The notes under the pieces are model-generated. The model did not search any database, had not been told where the DNA came from, and saw only the letters and a program-made list of their open reading frames with translations. Positions 55,255-64,000 of a stretch of 64,000 nt of DNA are shown one piece after another (within the stretch, counting starts at the first letter, position 1; each line of letters begins with the position of its first letter). The position numbers were made by a program, and so were the translations under genes. Source of the DNA: UBA10348 sp002469915 (GTDB taxonomy: Bacteria; Bacteroidota; Rhodothermia; Rhodothermales; UBA10348); NCBI GenBank assembly GCA_029249345.1, contig JAQWHM010000017.1, forward strand, positions 248,001 through 312,000, read 5' to 3'.

Positions 55255-57120
55255 ATGCTTTATATACGTCCATTTGCTTTTTTAATTGCCCTCTCACTGA
55301 GTGTGAGCCTGTCAACTGTATCATCAGCACAATCAGTAGACAGCACTCAGGTTGGACGATTTCAATTAGCTGAATCATTCATGCGTTCAGGACAATTCCA
55401 GAGGGCGATTTCTCTTCTTGAGGACTTGTATCAGGATAGTCCAAACACCCACGTCTTTTATGAGCGACTTCGAGAAGCGTACGAAAGTGTAAAGCGATAT
55501 GATGATGCCATTCTACTCATTGATCGGAAAATCCAGCAAGATGCCTCTCCTGTTGTCTATATCACCGACAAAGCCCGTTTGCTCTTTCTTAAAGGCGATG
55601 AAGCAGGATCTAAGGCCACATGGCAATTAGCCATTGATTCCAATGTGACTTCATCTTCTGTGTACTTGATGGTATACCGATCGCTTATGCAGGTCCGCCT
55701 GTTTGATTTTGCGATCGAAGTCCTTGAGCAAGGTCGCGATAATTTGGGGAATGCTTCTCTTTTTCAAACGGATCTCGCTCAACTTTACAATTTGACGTCT
55801 CAGCATGGTAAAGCAGTCTCTCAATACCTCGAACTGCTGAAAATCAATCAGAACCAACTTAATTACGTCCGCAGCCAGATGAGCCCTTTCCTGACTTCGG
55901 ATGAAGCCCTCGATAAAAGCATTTCGGTAGCCGAGGAAGGCGTAGCTACTGTGCCTCTCAACCGGGCATTTAGAGAGCTGCTAGCCTGGCTATATGTCGA
56001 AGACGGGCAATTCAGAAGTGCTTTGGATGTATATCGTGCTATTGATCGTTTAGAGCGTGAAGAGGGCCGATTACTGTTCACATTTGCCCAAATAGCTGCC
56101 GACGGGGCCGCGTATGATGTCGCCCTGGAAGCCTTTGATGAGGTATTGCGCCGTTATCCAGATGGCTCCTCTGCGCCAGATGCCTTGCGCGGTCTTGGAC
56201 TCATGCAGGAAATGTGGGCTGAAACACTTGGAGAACAAGTTTTTGACATCGCAGGTAATCGGCTAGAACGAAACCACTATGATGAAGCGCTCGACACCTA
56301 CCAGCGCTTTTTAATTGATCACCCTCAGCATCCCCATTTTCCTGATGTTCTCAGAAGGATCGGAGTGCTTCACCAGGATATCTTTTTTGATTACACCGCT
56401 GCTTCTACTGTTCTCACAGAAGTCATAACGAGATACCCTCAGACCATGACGGCCAATCAGGCTGCATATGATCTGGGGAGGCTGGCAATTACAGAGAATA
56501 GACTTGGGGATGCCCGAATTCAGTTTTCGCGCCTACTAACCCGCCTTCGAACGGGAGAATTAGCCGATCTGGCCCGCTACGAATTAGCGTTGCTTCATTT
56601 TTATAAAGGAGAATTCGAAGCCACGGACGGCTTTACTCGGGCCATGCAAGAAAACACGTCCACAGATGTAGCTAATGACGCTATTGCCATGAAGGTGATG
56701 CTCATTGAGAATCGAGGACCTGACTCCTTGGACGTTCCGCTCCGGAAGTTTGCGCGGACCTCTCTTTTAATCCGGCAACGCAAATGGGAAACAGCGTTAC
56801 ATCAACTCGAAGATCTTGAGGCAGAGATAGGTCTTCATGCCCTTTCTGACGATGTGCTTTTTTCGAAAGCTGGATTACAAGCTCGAACTGGAGCAATAGA
56901 TGCCGCGATTCAGTCCTATTTGGAACTGCCGTTAGTTCATGAGGGCAGCTTTCTATCGGCCCGAAGCCTTTTTGAAGCTGGTTCGCTTCAAGAAACCCAT
57001 CTTGGAGATACCGATACTGCAATTCGTACGTTTGAGCGTATCCTGACTGAATATCCTGGCTCGCTGATGGTCAAGGAAACCCGTGCAGAAATCCGCCGCC
57101 TGAGAGGAGACGAAGTGTAA
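55255..57120 (+). CDS. Exported TPR protein
   Basis: The 621-residue product has a signal peptide (PFAFLIALSLSVSLSTVSSAQS) and tandem tetratricopeptide repeats through its length (FMRSGQFQRAISLLEDLYQD, YDVALEAFDEVLRRYPDGSS, YDEALDTYQRFLIDHPQHP, DTDTAIRTFERILTEYPGS). It lacks enzyme motifs and probably scaffolds periplasmic partners. Its stop overlaps the ATG of the next gene by one base (TAATG), so the two proteins are probably made together. Confidence 0.82.
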   Translation: MLYIRPFAFLIALSLSVSLSTVSSAQSVDSTQVGRFQLAESFMRSGQFQRAISLLEDLYQDSPNTHVFYERLREAYESVKRYDDAILLIDRKIQQDASPVVYITDKARLLFLKGDEAGSKATWQLAIDSNVTSSSVYLMVYRSLMQVRLFDFAIEVLEQGRDNLGNASLFQTDLAQLYNLTSQHGKAVSQYLELLKINQNQLNYVRSQMSPFLTSDEALDKSISVAEEGVATVPLNRAFRELLAWLYVEDGQFRSALDVYRAIDRLEREEGRLLFTFAQIAADGAAYDVALEAFDEVLRRYPDGSSAPDALRGLGLMQEMWAETLGEQVFDIAGNRLERNHYDEALDTYQRFLIDHPQHPHFPDVLRRIGVLHQDIFFDYTAASTVLTEVITRYPQTMTANQAAYDLGRLAITENRLGDARIQFSRLLTRLRTGELADLARYELALLHFYKGEFEATDGFTRAMQENTSTDVANDAIAMKVMLIENRGPDSLDVPLRKFARTSLLIRQRKWETALHQLEDLEAEIGLHALSDDVLFSKAGLQARTGAIDAAIQSYLELPLVHEGSFLSARSLFEAGSLQETHLGDTDTAIRTFERILTEYPGSLMVKETRAEIRRLRGDEV

Positions 57121-58382
57121 TGAAGAATCGATTGTTCATGACGGTGTTGATTGCTCTTTTGATAGGTCCGGTGCAGGCTCAAGATCTCCTTATTCCCATG
57201 GATGATTCCCAGAGCGATCACCTAAAGGCGTACGGCGTGACATTCTGGTCCTTAAACAGGTCCATCGATGTAGATTGGCTACTGAATTACCGTGGTGGAT
57301 CGTTCCTGATCTCTCGGACACCTGAGGTTGAGAACGAGCTCAGAGTGCGAGGCGTCCGATACGAGGTGCTCAACGGATCCCAAACGGCGGCAGTCATATC
57401 TGAAGTAGAAAGTGATGCCTCCAATACGAGTGTAGTGCGCTTAGAGAAGCCGCCAAAGATTGCGGTTTATGCTCCAGACCAGACCCTTCCCTGGGATGAT
57501 GCCGTCCTTTTGGCTCTGACGTATGCTGAGGTGCCTTACGACATGATCTATGATGATCAGGTGTTGGCCGGTGATCTAGAAGATTACGATTGGCTTCATC
57601 TCCATCATGAAGACTTTACAGGTCAGTACGGTAAGTTTTTTAACTATCGCTCTGCACCGTGGTATATCGAGCAGCAGCGCCAGGCCGAAATATCAGCTCG
57701 AAAACACGGATATAGAAAGGTGAGCGACTTTAAGCGAGAGGTGGTTCAAGTAATTCGAGAATATGTTGGCGGTGGAGGTTTTCTTTTTGCAATGTGCTCT
57801 GGCACGGATACGTTTGACATTGCATTGGCCGCTCAGGGCACAGACATCGTCCCCATGGAATACGACGGTGATCCTATCGATCCAGACGCTCTTGCCTCTT
57901 TAGACTTCTCTGAAACGTTCGCATTTACTGATTTTAGACCCAGTTTTAATTCCAGAGAGTACGAGCATTCTAATATTGACTCGGGGCCTCCTCCTCCCCA
58001 ACTCCGAAATCCAGCGGTAGACTATTTCACCTTGTTCGAATTCAGCGCTAAGTACGACCAAGTACCCACTATGTTGACTCAGAACCACGTTCCCACTGTC
58101 AAAGGCTTCATTGGGCAAACCACAAATTTTATCAAGACGCTCATCAAACCAGGCGTAGTCATCCTTGCTGAAGCCCCAGGCCGAGGTGAAGTCCGATATT
58201 TACACGGAACGTTTGGTGAGGGTACTTTTACCTTTTACGGCGGCCATGACCCTGAGGATTATCAGCACTTTGTGGGCGACCCGGCGACTGATCTGAATCT
58301 GCACAAACATTCTCCAGGCTATCGCCTCATTTTAAACAACATTCTTTTTCCGGCTGCTAAGAAGAAGAAACAAAAGACCTGA
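57120..58382 (+). CDS. Exported amidotransferase-like protein of unknown function
   Basis: A 420-residue protein with a signal peptide (LFMTVLIALLIGPVQAQ). From about 110 on it resembles a class-I glutamine amidotransferase or ThuA-like fold: PPKIAVYAPDQTLPWDDAVL, EVPYDMIYDDQVLAGDLEDY, and a nucleophile-elbow-like GGGGFLFAMCSGTDTFD with C226. A late YFGGHDPE-like segment reads TFYGGHDPEDYQHF. The C-terminus is lysine-rich (AAKKKKQKT). Similar proteins in this phylum have sometimes been labelled asparagine synthetase B, which the sequence does not support. It is coupled to the preceding TPR gene. Confidence 0.65.
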   Translation: MKNRLFMTVLIALLIGPVQAQDLLIPMDDSQSDHLKAYGVTFWSLNRSIDVDWLLNYRGGSFLISRTPEVENELRVRGVRYEVLNGSQTAAVISEVESDASNTSVVRLEKPPKIAVYAPDQTLPWDDAVLLALTYAEVPYDMIYDDQVLAGDLEDYDWLHLHHEDFTGQYGKFFNYRSAPWYIEQQRQAEISARKHGYRKVSDFKREVVQVIREYVGGGGFLFAMCSGTDTFDIALAAQGTDIVPMEYDGDPIDPDALASLDFSETFAFTDFRPSFNSREYEHSNIDSGPPPPQLRNPAVDYFTLFEFSAKYDQVPTMLTQNHVPTVKGFIGQTTNFIKTLIKPGVVILAEAPGRGEVRYLHGTFGEGTFTFYGGHDPEDYQHFVGDPATDLNLHKHSPGYRLILNNILFPAAKKKKQKT

Positions 58383-58385
58383 TCC

Positions 58386-58925
58386 ATGGACCGCCTAACT
58401 CGGACGGCTTCGCACTCCTACAGCATCATGAGCGAACTGGTGCTTCCCAACGACACCAACGGCCTTGGTAATTTGATGGGTGGCAGGCTGTTGCACTGGA
58501 TGGACATTTGTGCTGCTATATCCTCTCAACGGCACGCTGGTAGCGTGTGTGTTACGGCTTCTGTAGATAATGTGGAGTTTCATCATCCGATTCTCCAATC
58601 TGATATCGTGATTCTAGAGAGCCGCGTTAATCGGGCCTTCAACTCCTCCATGGAGATTGAAATCACGGTGGATGCTGAAAACCCGCGAACAGGCACCAAA
58701 AAAAGATGCAATCAGGCGTTTTACACGTTCGTAGCAGTTGATTCCGATGGAAAACCCAAGCAGATACCGGAATTAGTACCTGAAACTGCGGAAGAAATTG
58801 AGCGATTCAATAGTGCTCAATTGAGACGAGACTTCAGACTCTTTCTGGCTGGAAGACTCAATGCAGAACGCGTCGAGAATATCGAGGACTTTTTGAAATC
58901 TGTGAAAGATGCTCATTCTCTTTAG
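58386..58925 (+). CDS. Acyl-CoA thioesterase (hotdog fold, YciA/BACH-like)
   Basis: A 179-residue single-hotdog thioesterase. The signature is NLMGGRLLHWMDICAAISSQ (catalytic Asp/Thr region), followed by CVTASVDNVEFHHPI and LESRVNRAFNSSMEIEI. It hydrolyses acyl-CoA to free acid and CoA. The C-terminus runs into the start of the next gene by 17 bases. It follows the amidotransferase-like gene by 3 bases. Confidence 0.88.
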   Translation: MDRLTRTASHSYSIMSELVLPNDTNGLGNLMGGRLLHWMDICAAISSQRHAGSVCVTASVDNVEFHHPILQSDIVILESRVNRAFNSSMEIEITVDAENPRTGTKKRCNQAFYTFVAVDSDGKPKQIPELVPETAEEIERFNSAQLRRDFRLFLAGRLNAERVENIEDFLKSVKDAHSL

Positions 58926-59418
58926 TCCTTCAGCTTTACGCGGCTCGTATTGTTTGCCCCGTATCATCCTTCTTCTAGGATGTTTCGTAATCTGTTCCAG
59001 CCAAGTAGACGCCCAGAGTAGAGGCCCCGTAACCTACAGTGCGGGGATTATGGTGGGAACCGTAAATGGTGTCTCTGTCAAAGGTTCATTCGAAGATCAA
59101 GCTGCTGCCCCGTTCGGTAGTGGGTTTAGGAGTATCGATATCAACTTGAGTAGTGACCTCGCTGATTTTGTTCTATCGTCGGCTCATATTCGAATTGACC
59201 ATCACGTACTGAATTCTCCCCTTACCACGTTCCTAGGTCCTGGAATGACGCTTGGGGTAGATGAAAATGAGATTTTTTGGGGGCCTTCTGGCGTCTTGGG
59301 CTTTTTCTTCTCGAAAGGCCCTTATGAGGTATTTTTACAACTCATGCCGCGACTCACCATCACGCCAAAAATGGACGGAAGGATCGAATCTGCTGCCGGG
59401 CTTCGCTTGAAAATGTGA
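58909..59418 (+). CDS. Small exported protein, predicted beta-rich
   Basis: A 169-residue protein with an N-terminal signal peptide (LPRIILLLGCFVICSSQVDAQ). The mature part alternates polar and hydrophobic residues (VTYSAGIMVGTVNGVSVKGS, GFFFSKGPYEVFLQLMPRL) and ends in RLKM; it may be a small outer-membrane barrel. I do not recognise the family. It overlaps the thioesterase gene by 17 bases. Confidence 0.6.
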   Translation: MLILFSPSALRGSYCLPRIILLLGCFVICSSQVDAQSRGPVTYSAGIMVGTVNGVSVKGSFEDQAAAPFGSGFRSIDINLSSDLADFVLSSAHIRIDHHVLNSPLTTFLGPGMTLGVDENEIFWGPSGVLGFFFSKGPYEVFLQLMPRLTITPKMDGRIESAAGLRLKM

Positions 59419-59476
59419 AACCGTTAATCCGCCTCAGAGTTACTCCGCCTCCTCATTCAATACTTCAAAGGCCGAA

Positions 59477-60388
59477 TTGTACCGAAGAATACTCATAACG
59501 GGAGCCAATGGCTTGCTGGGCCAGCATCTGGTTCGGGTCATGGGGTCTATGCCTGAATATGACCTACTGACTACCGGTCAGGATGAGTCTCCACGGTTTT
59601 CTGGCGGATCTTGTGGATACACTCGTCTCGACATTACGGACAATGATTCCGTTGCTCGACTCATAGACGACTTTGCCCCGGATGTAATTATTAATTGTGC
59701 TGCACTGACCAACGTTGATCAGTGTGAAGTAAACCGGGAAGCATGCTGGAATGTGAATGCAGTTGCCGTAGAACATCTTGCAAAATGTTGTTTGGCCAAG
59801 GGTATTCGTCTGATTCAAGTATCGACAGATTTCGTATTCGATGGTGCCTCAGGCCCCTACAAAGAGTCTGCCCGCCCAAATCCCATCAATTATTACGGAC
59901 GATCCAAGCTAGCTGGTGAGAACTATGCACGGGGCGCTGGCACTGAAAAATGGGCCATCGTTCGGACAGTTCTGGTGTATGGCGCCGCTGAAAACCTCAG
60001 TCGATCCAATTTTTTCCTCTGGGTGCGCGATCAACTTATGGCCGGCAAACCCATACGCGTAGTGAACGATCAATGGCGTACTCCTACCTATGCGCTAGAT
60101 CTGGCCAACGGCATTGAGCAAATCATTCGCTACGGAAGACATGGTGTTTTCCATGTGTCTGGACGTGAATACTTAACCGTGCATGATTTCGCCTGCCAAA
60201 TCGCTGAAGCGCTGGATTTAGACCGCTCCCTCATTTCGGCTACTGATAGTCAGACCTTTAAACAAACGGCAGCACGTCCAGCAAAGACTGGGTTTATCAT
60301 TCTGAAAGCAGAAACGGAACTTGGATATGCGCCCCATTCCTCTTCAAAAGCGGTTGAGGATCTAATGCATCAACTAGGAAACGTTTAG
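59477..60388 (+). CDS. rfbD: dTDP-4-dehydrorhamnose reductase-like SDR
   Basis: A 303-residue extended SDR. The NAD-binding loop ITGANGLLGQHL is near the start, the active-site VSTDFVFDG followed by YYGRSKLAGE (Tyr/Lys) is clear, and the C-terminal RPAKTGFIILKAE fits the RmlD family. It would make dTDP-L-rhamnose, but no rfbA, rfbB or rfbC is in the window. A role as a methionine-adenosyltransferase-like or other RmlD paralogue is possible. Start is TTG with AAAGG upstream. Confidence 0.78.
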   Translation: MYRRILITGANGLLGQHLVRVMGSMPEYDLLTTGQDESPRFSGGSCGYTRLDITDNDSVARLIDDFAPDVIINCAALTNVDQCEVNREACWNVNAVAVEHLAKCCLAKGIRLIQVSTDFVFDGASGPYKESARPNPINYYGRSKLAGENYARGAGTEKWAIVRTVLVYGAAENLSRSNFFLWVRDQLMAGKPIRVVNDQWRTPTYALDLANGIEQIIRYGRHGVFHVSGREYLTVHDFACQIAEALDLDRSLISATDSQTFKQTAARPAKTGFIILKAETELGYAPHSSSKAVEDLMHQLGNV

Positions 60389-60493
60389 ATCAGAACTGCT
60401 GCTTATCCTCTGAATCACAGGTAATTCGAAACCAACCTTCCATTCTGGAAAGAGGTGTGCTTAACTTGTCCTCTCACCAACCAATGAACAGGA

Positions 60494-61771
60494 ATGCTTG
60501 ATCTCCAATTCATCAGAGACCATACTGACGCAGTAAAAGCGGCAATCACCAACAAGTCTGCAGGAGATCCGGCCTCCGTCGACGCGCTCCTCGAACTTGA
60601 TGCCGATTGGAGACGCATCACAACCGATCTTCAAGAGACACAGACGCTGGCCAATACAGCTGCGCGCCAAATTGGTGAGCTCATGAAGTCGGGTCAGAAA
60701 GATCAGGCCCAAAGCGCGATTGCCGAAAGCTCTCGCCTAAAAGGTGTCACTAAAGAACTAGAAGACGCACAACGTCAAGCACAAGACGCTCTCAGCGCTC
60801 TCCTTCTTGAGATTCCGAATGTGCCCCATTCCAGTGTGCCAGTCGGAGCTACTCCGGATGACAATGTTACCGCCTATGAATGGGGTAGCAAGTCCGAATT
60901 TGATTTTACTGCAGTGCCCCACTGGGACCTCCTCGATAAATGGGAGATGGCCGACTTTGATCGTGGATCGAAAGTCTCGGGAGCCGGATTTCCGTTTTAC
61001 AAAGGCGCAGGCGCCAAAATCCAGCGCGCGTTGATCAACTTTTTCCTGGATAAAGCAATTGAAGCAGGATATGTTGAGATTCAGGCTCCTCTAGTTGTGA
61101 ACGAGGACTCTGCTCGGGGGACAGGACAGCTTCCAGACAAAGAGGACTTGATGTATGAAGCCAAACGAGACGGCCTCTACCTCATTCCAACGGCCGAAGT
61201 GCCGGTAACGAACCTGCACAGGGACGAAATCATACCTGAGTCGGAGCTTCCAATTCGCTATTGCGGATACACTCCTTGTTTTCGCCGTGAAGCAGGCTCT
61301 CACGGGAAAGATGTACGAGGCTTGAATCGGTTGCATCAATTTGACAAAATCGAATTAGTCCACTTTGTGGCTCCAGAAGACAGCTACAGCGCTCTTGAAG
61401 ACTTGCGTAATCACGCCGAAAGTCTGCTTCAGGCGCTTGAACTTCCCTACCGCCGATTGTTGATGTGCACTGGAGACATGGGATTTACTCAAGCTAAAAA
61501 ATATGATTTAGAAGTCTGGAGTGGCGGACAGGAACGCTGGCTGGAGGTTTCCTCTATTTCCAACTTTGAAACCTTCCAAGCGCGTCGAATGCGCATTCGT
61601 TACAGACCGGCCGATGGAGGAAAACCACAGATTCTGCACACCATCAACGGTAGTGGATTAGCTCTTCCACGCATCGTGGCCGCTCTACTGGAGAACAACC
61701 AGAACGAAGACGGCTCTATCTCAATTCCCACCGTCTTACAGCCTTATTTCGGCGGCAAATTTATCGGTTAA
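60494..61771 (+). CDS. serS: Seryl-tRNA synthetase
   Basis: A 425-residue class-II synthetase. The N-terminal coiled-coil arm spans about 30-105 (EETQTLANTAARQIGELMKS-like charged helices). Motif 2 is in GYTPCFRREAGSHGKDVRG, the serine site in LIPTAEVPVTNLH, and motif 3 in TINGSGLALPRIVAALLEN. Length is standard. Start is ATG at 60494. Confidence 0.96.
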   Translation: MLDLQFIRDHTDAVKAAITNKSAGDPASVDALLELDADWRRITTDLQETQTLANTAARQIGELMKSGQKDQAQSAIAESSRLKGVTKELEDAQRQAQDALSALLLEIPNVPHSSVPVGATPDDNVTAYEWGSKSEFDFTAVPHWDLLDKWEMADFDRGSKVSGAGFPFYKGAGAKIQRALINFFLDKAIEAGYVEIQAPLVVNEDSARGTGQLPDKEDLMYEAKRDGLYLIPTAEVPVTNLHRDEIIPESELPIRYCGYTPCFRREAGSHGKDVRGLNRLHQFDKIELVHFVAPEDSYSALEDLRNHAESLLQALELPYRRLLMCTGDMGFTQAKKYDLEVWSGGQERWLEVSSISNFETFQARRMRIRYRPADGGKPQILHTINGSGLALPRIVAALLENNQNEDGSISIPTVLQPYFGGKFIG

Positions 61772-61843
61772 TACGTTGAGAATTGCACAACAAAAGCAAC
61801 ACGAATCAGTATACTAGTGTGCCCCTTAGATGGACTTAGCATC

Positions 61844-63346
61844 ATGGAAATACACTCAAGCCCATTAACAATCGAGACCTCAAGGCATCTTCTCAGACGT
61901 CTTTGCTTCGGCTGTACGTTAGATGAAGCGCAGGCGTTGGTTGGACGTCAAGCAAAAGACGTTGTCGATGAATTCTTTGAAGCGGCATTTGACAGCCTAA
62001 CTCCCGAAGATCCATGGTGGACGGAAGTTTTACCCCCGCCAAATGGGTCTACCTCCAATGCAAGACGGGTTTTTAACCAGCAAAATCGGGAATGGCGTGA
62101 TGACATCACCTATGACTGGTTCAAGGAAATGTATGCCGACCGGGTCAGTCAACGACTTACGCTATTCTGGCACGATCACTTCGTGACCAGTTATGATGCG
62201 TACTACTACACCGCTTGGGGATATCGGTACAAAAAATTGCTCCGCGAGAACGCGATGGGCAGTTTCAAAAGATTTGTTCGAGCAATTGGATTAGATCCGG
62301 CCATGCTTAGGTACTTGGATGGCCGTTCCAATACCGTGTATGCACCTAATGAGAACTATGCGCGTGAGCTCTTAGAGCTGTTTACCATGGGTCCTATCGG
62401 TCCGGACGGAACGCCCAATTACTCTGAAACAGATATCCGAGAAATCGCCAGAGCGCTAACCGGATATATCACCATGGTTCCTCAGTCCTGGTACGCCAGG
62501 TTATACGGTCCTAGGCACGACAAAGAGGACAAGACGTTTTTCGGACAAACCGGAAACTTTGGTTATGACGATGTGGTCAACATTTTGTTTGAGGAACGAT
62601 CCGAACAAATTGCTCACTTCATTTCGAAAAAAATGTTGGTTGAGTTTGTCGGGCAAAATCCAGACGCCGCCTCAGTTACCGAGCTTTCGAGGGTCTTGTT
62701 AGACTCGAATTTCAGTTTATTACACACATTTAAGGCACTTTTTTCCAGTAAGACCTTTTTCCAACAGGCCATCAGTGGCTCCAGAATCAAATCCCCTGTT
62801 GAGATATTTCTGGGACATTATGTAGAAATGGGCGTCCCGCCCAACAGGGATCAATCTACCTACTTGTTGACCGCCTGCTCAGTAATGGGTCAAAAGCTTC
62901 TGGCCCCTCCTAACGTCGCGGGATGGCCGGGACATCGAAATTGGATTTCCACCAATACGCTGACCTTGCGCTGGGCCTACTCAGATGCGATTCTTCGCAG
63001 GGAAATGTCTGATGAAAACATGGTCGAGTTTGCTCGAAGGCATATTCAACCAGGGTCTACCCATCCAGCGGTAGATGTGGCTCTTTCAATAGCTGAGCAC
63101 TGTTTTTCTATTCCAATGGAGTGGATTGAGGTTCCAAGCATCGACGAACCTTTCGAAGGAGACCTGCACGAACTGCCCTTACCGAGCAGTCTACTGGACG
63201 GACCGGAATACAAAATCAACCTAGTCAAGCTGTTTTTGAATGGCCTACCTTGGTACGAGTGGAACCTGGAAACGGATGGTGGCCGAGATCGGGTTTCCCA
63301 ATACATGAGAAGGCTGATTCAATTTCCAGAATATCAGTTGATGTAA
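61844..63346 (+). CDS. DUF1800 family protein
   Basis: A protein of 500 residues starting at ATG 61844; a GTG at 61817 is in frame upstream. Family blocks: HLLRRLCFGCTLDEAQALV, RLTLFWHDHFVTS, DGRSNTVYAPNENYARELLE, LFTMGPIGPDGTPNYSETDI, KMLVEFVGQNPD, and APPNVAGWPGHRNWIST. The function of DUF1800 proteins is unknown. They are regularly paired with a DUF1501 gene, as here with a 4-base gap. Confidence 0.9.
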   Translation: MEIHSSPLTIETSRHLLRRLCFGCTLDEAQALVGRQAKDVVDEFFEAAFDSLTPEDPWWTEVLPPPNGSTSNARRVFNQQNREWRDDITYDWFKEMYADRVSQRLTLFWHDHFVTSYDAYYYTAWGYRYKKLLRENAMGSFKRFVRAIGLDPAMLRYLDGRSNTVYAPNENYARELLELFTMGPIGPDGTPNYSETDIREIARALTGYITMVPQSWYARLYGPRHDKEDKTFFGQTGNFGYDDVVNILFEERSEQIAHFISKKMLVEFVGQNPDAASVTELSRVLLDSNFSLLHTFKALFSSKTFFQQAISGSRIKSPVEIFLGHYVEMGVPPNRDQSTYLLTACSVMGQKLLAPPNVAGWPGHRNWISTNTLTLRWAYSDAILRREMSDENMVEFARRHIQPGSTHPAVDVALSIAEHCFSIPMEWIEVPSIDEPFEGDLHELPLPSSLLDGPEYKINLVKLFLNGLPWYEWNLETDGGRDRVSQYMRRLIQFPEYQLM

Positions 63347-63350
63347 TACT

Positions 63351-64000
63351 ATGTGCAATCACTCACATCAACCTACCACGATTGGAACGAGCCTCAAAGA
63401 TGGTATTCATCACGACAAGGCTCATTTTCGTTGGTCCAGAAGACAGTTTCTGAAGGGCTTAGGGCTCGCTGCTTCAGGAGTGACCATGGGGCTAAACGGG
63501 CGCCCCGTAAAAGCCTTCCACACCTCCCCACTGCTTCAAAAACTAGCAGGAGCGAAATCGAACCGCGTTCTGGTTCTCGTTCAACTCTCAGGAGGTAACG
63601 ATGGATTGAACATGGTCGTACCGTACAGCGATCCAGAGTACTACAGAGTCCGCCCTTCCATCGCTATCCCGGGCTCCGATGTCATTCCACTGACCGATCA
63701 CACTGGGCTTCATCCCAATTTGGCACCGTTTGAGTCCCTGTATGGGGATGGAGTTATGCAAGTGCTACACGGGGTAGGATATGACAACCCTGCTCTTTCA
63801 CACTTTACCTCCACCGATGTATGGATGACCGCTGGAAGCGCCAACGACGTCGGTTCTAGTGGTTGGTTAGGGAGATATCTTGAAGCATCCAATCCGGAAC
63901 TACTTGCTGCCCCCCCAGACCATCCTTATGCGCTACAGCTTGGTAGCGGTTCGCCATTACTCTTTCAAGGAAACACCTCGAGTCTGGGTGTTCAGTTTCC
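63351..64000 (+). CDS. DUF1501 family protein, N-terminal part (runs off window)
   Basis: The frame from ATG 63351 stays open to the window edge (216 codons). A Tat-type signal SRRQFLKGLGLAASG is at about residues 35-50, followed by the DUF1501 hallmark LVLVQLSGGNDGLNMVVPY and GLHPNLAPFESLYGDG, then VLHGVGYDNPALSHF and STDVWMTA. It is predicted to be exported folded through Tat. It pairs with the DUF1800 gene; neither family has a known biochemical role. Confidence 0.88.
   Translation, partial: MCNHSHQPTTIGTSLKDGIHHDKAHFRWSRRQFLKGLGLAASGVTMGLNGRPVKAFHTSPLLQKLAGAKSNRVLVLVQLSGGNDGLNMVVPYSDPEYYRVRPSIAIPGSDVIPLTDHTGLHPNLAPFESLYGDGVMQVLHGVGYDNPALSHFTSTDVWMTAGSANDVGSSGWLGRYLEASNPELLAAPPDHPYALQLGSGSPLLFQGNTSSLGVQF

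Noticed and set aside
1..64000. Prophage, insertion sequence, CRISPR array or integrated element
   Set aside because: No transposase, integrase, phage structural gene, cas gene or spaced repeat was found; the tRNA genes have no attachment-site duplication that I can see.

Overview
The window comes from a Gram-negative bacterium, most likely a marine member of the Bacteroidota/Rhodothermota (Rhodothermia-like) branch. The signs are a complete BamA/Skp outer-membrane assembly cluster, many lipobox signal peptides, an HU-CCDC81-type protein with a SPOR domain, a surface protein with a Bacteroidota-style N-terminus, TonB C-terminal domains, and a DUF1800/DUF1501 pair. This lineage call is an inference from gene style; no rRNA lies in the window. 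Genes are packed tightly: 1-4 base overlaps are common, TTG and GTG starts are frequent, and no gene-free stretch exceeds about 240 bases. I see no insertion sequence, prophage, CRISPR array or origin.

Layout. 1-1139 (minus): the start of a penicillin-acylase-family gene running off the edge, and a ParA-type ATPase. 1184-4126 (plus): lnt, maf and a class-I amidotransferase. 4123-8517 (minus): an Acg-type nitroreductase, a kinase/TonB fusion remnant, sixA, folB and a CxxCH lipoprotein. 8709-18715: a membrane-anchored HhH protein, a PfkB kinase (minus), then an envelope locus of TPR protein, outer-membrane protein, HU/SPOR protein, ExbB and ExbD. 18742-21669: comM (minus), nadK, tRNA-Phe, tRNA-Asp and a strong terminator. 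21679-28032: a broken multicopper oxidase, a cupredoxin, a sulfatase, a PHP lipoprotein, a WbqC-like protein and an LD-carboxypeptidase. 28129-40764 (all plus): purN, purH, mreC, dacB, hslV, a NYN/LOTUS-like protein, hslU, then an overlapping chain of acyltransferase, membrane protein, flippase and endonuclease/phosphatase. 40819-45593: tRNA-Gly with terminator (minus), folD, a truncated surface protein and a broken pullulanase-type GH13 gene. 45612-55100 (minus): osmC-like, surE, panB, then the envelope cluster dxr-rseP-uppS-bamA-skp-skp. 55255-64000 (plus): TPR protein, amidotransferase-like secreted protein, thioesterase, small exported protein, rfbD-like, serS, DUF1800 and the start of a DUF1501 gene.

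Most genes are housekeeping or envelope genes. Three observations stand out. First, three deletion-like junctions (about 5705, 22020 and 43425) each join two unrelated or non-contiguous gene parts on the same strand out of frame; the third is accompanied by an in-frame TAG. Second, there is an ExbB/ExbD locus whose partners are a TPR protein, an outer-membrane protein and an HU/SPOR protein, with no TonB. Third, a NYN-domain putative RNase sits between hslV and hslU.
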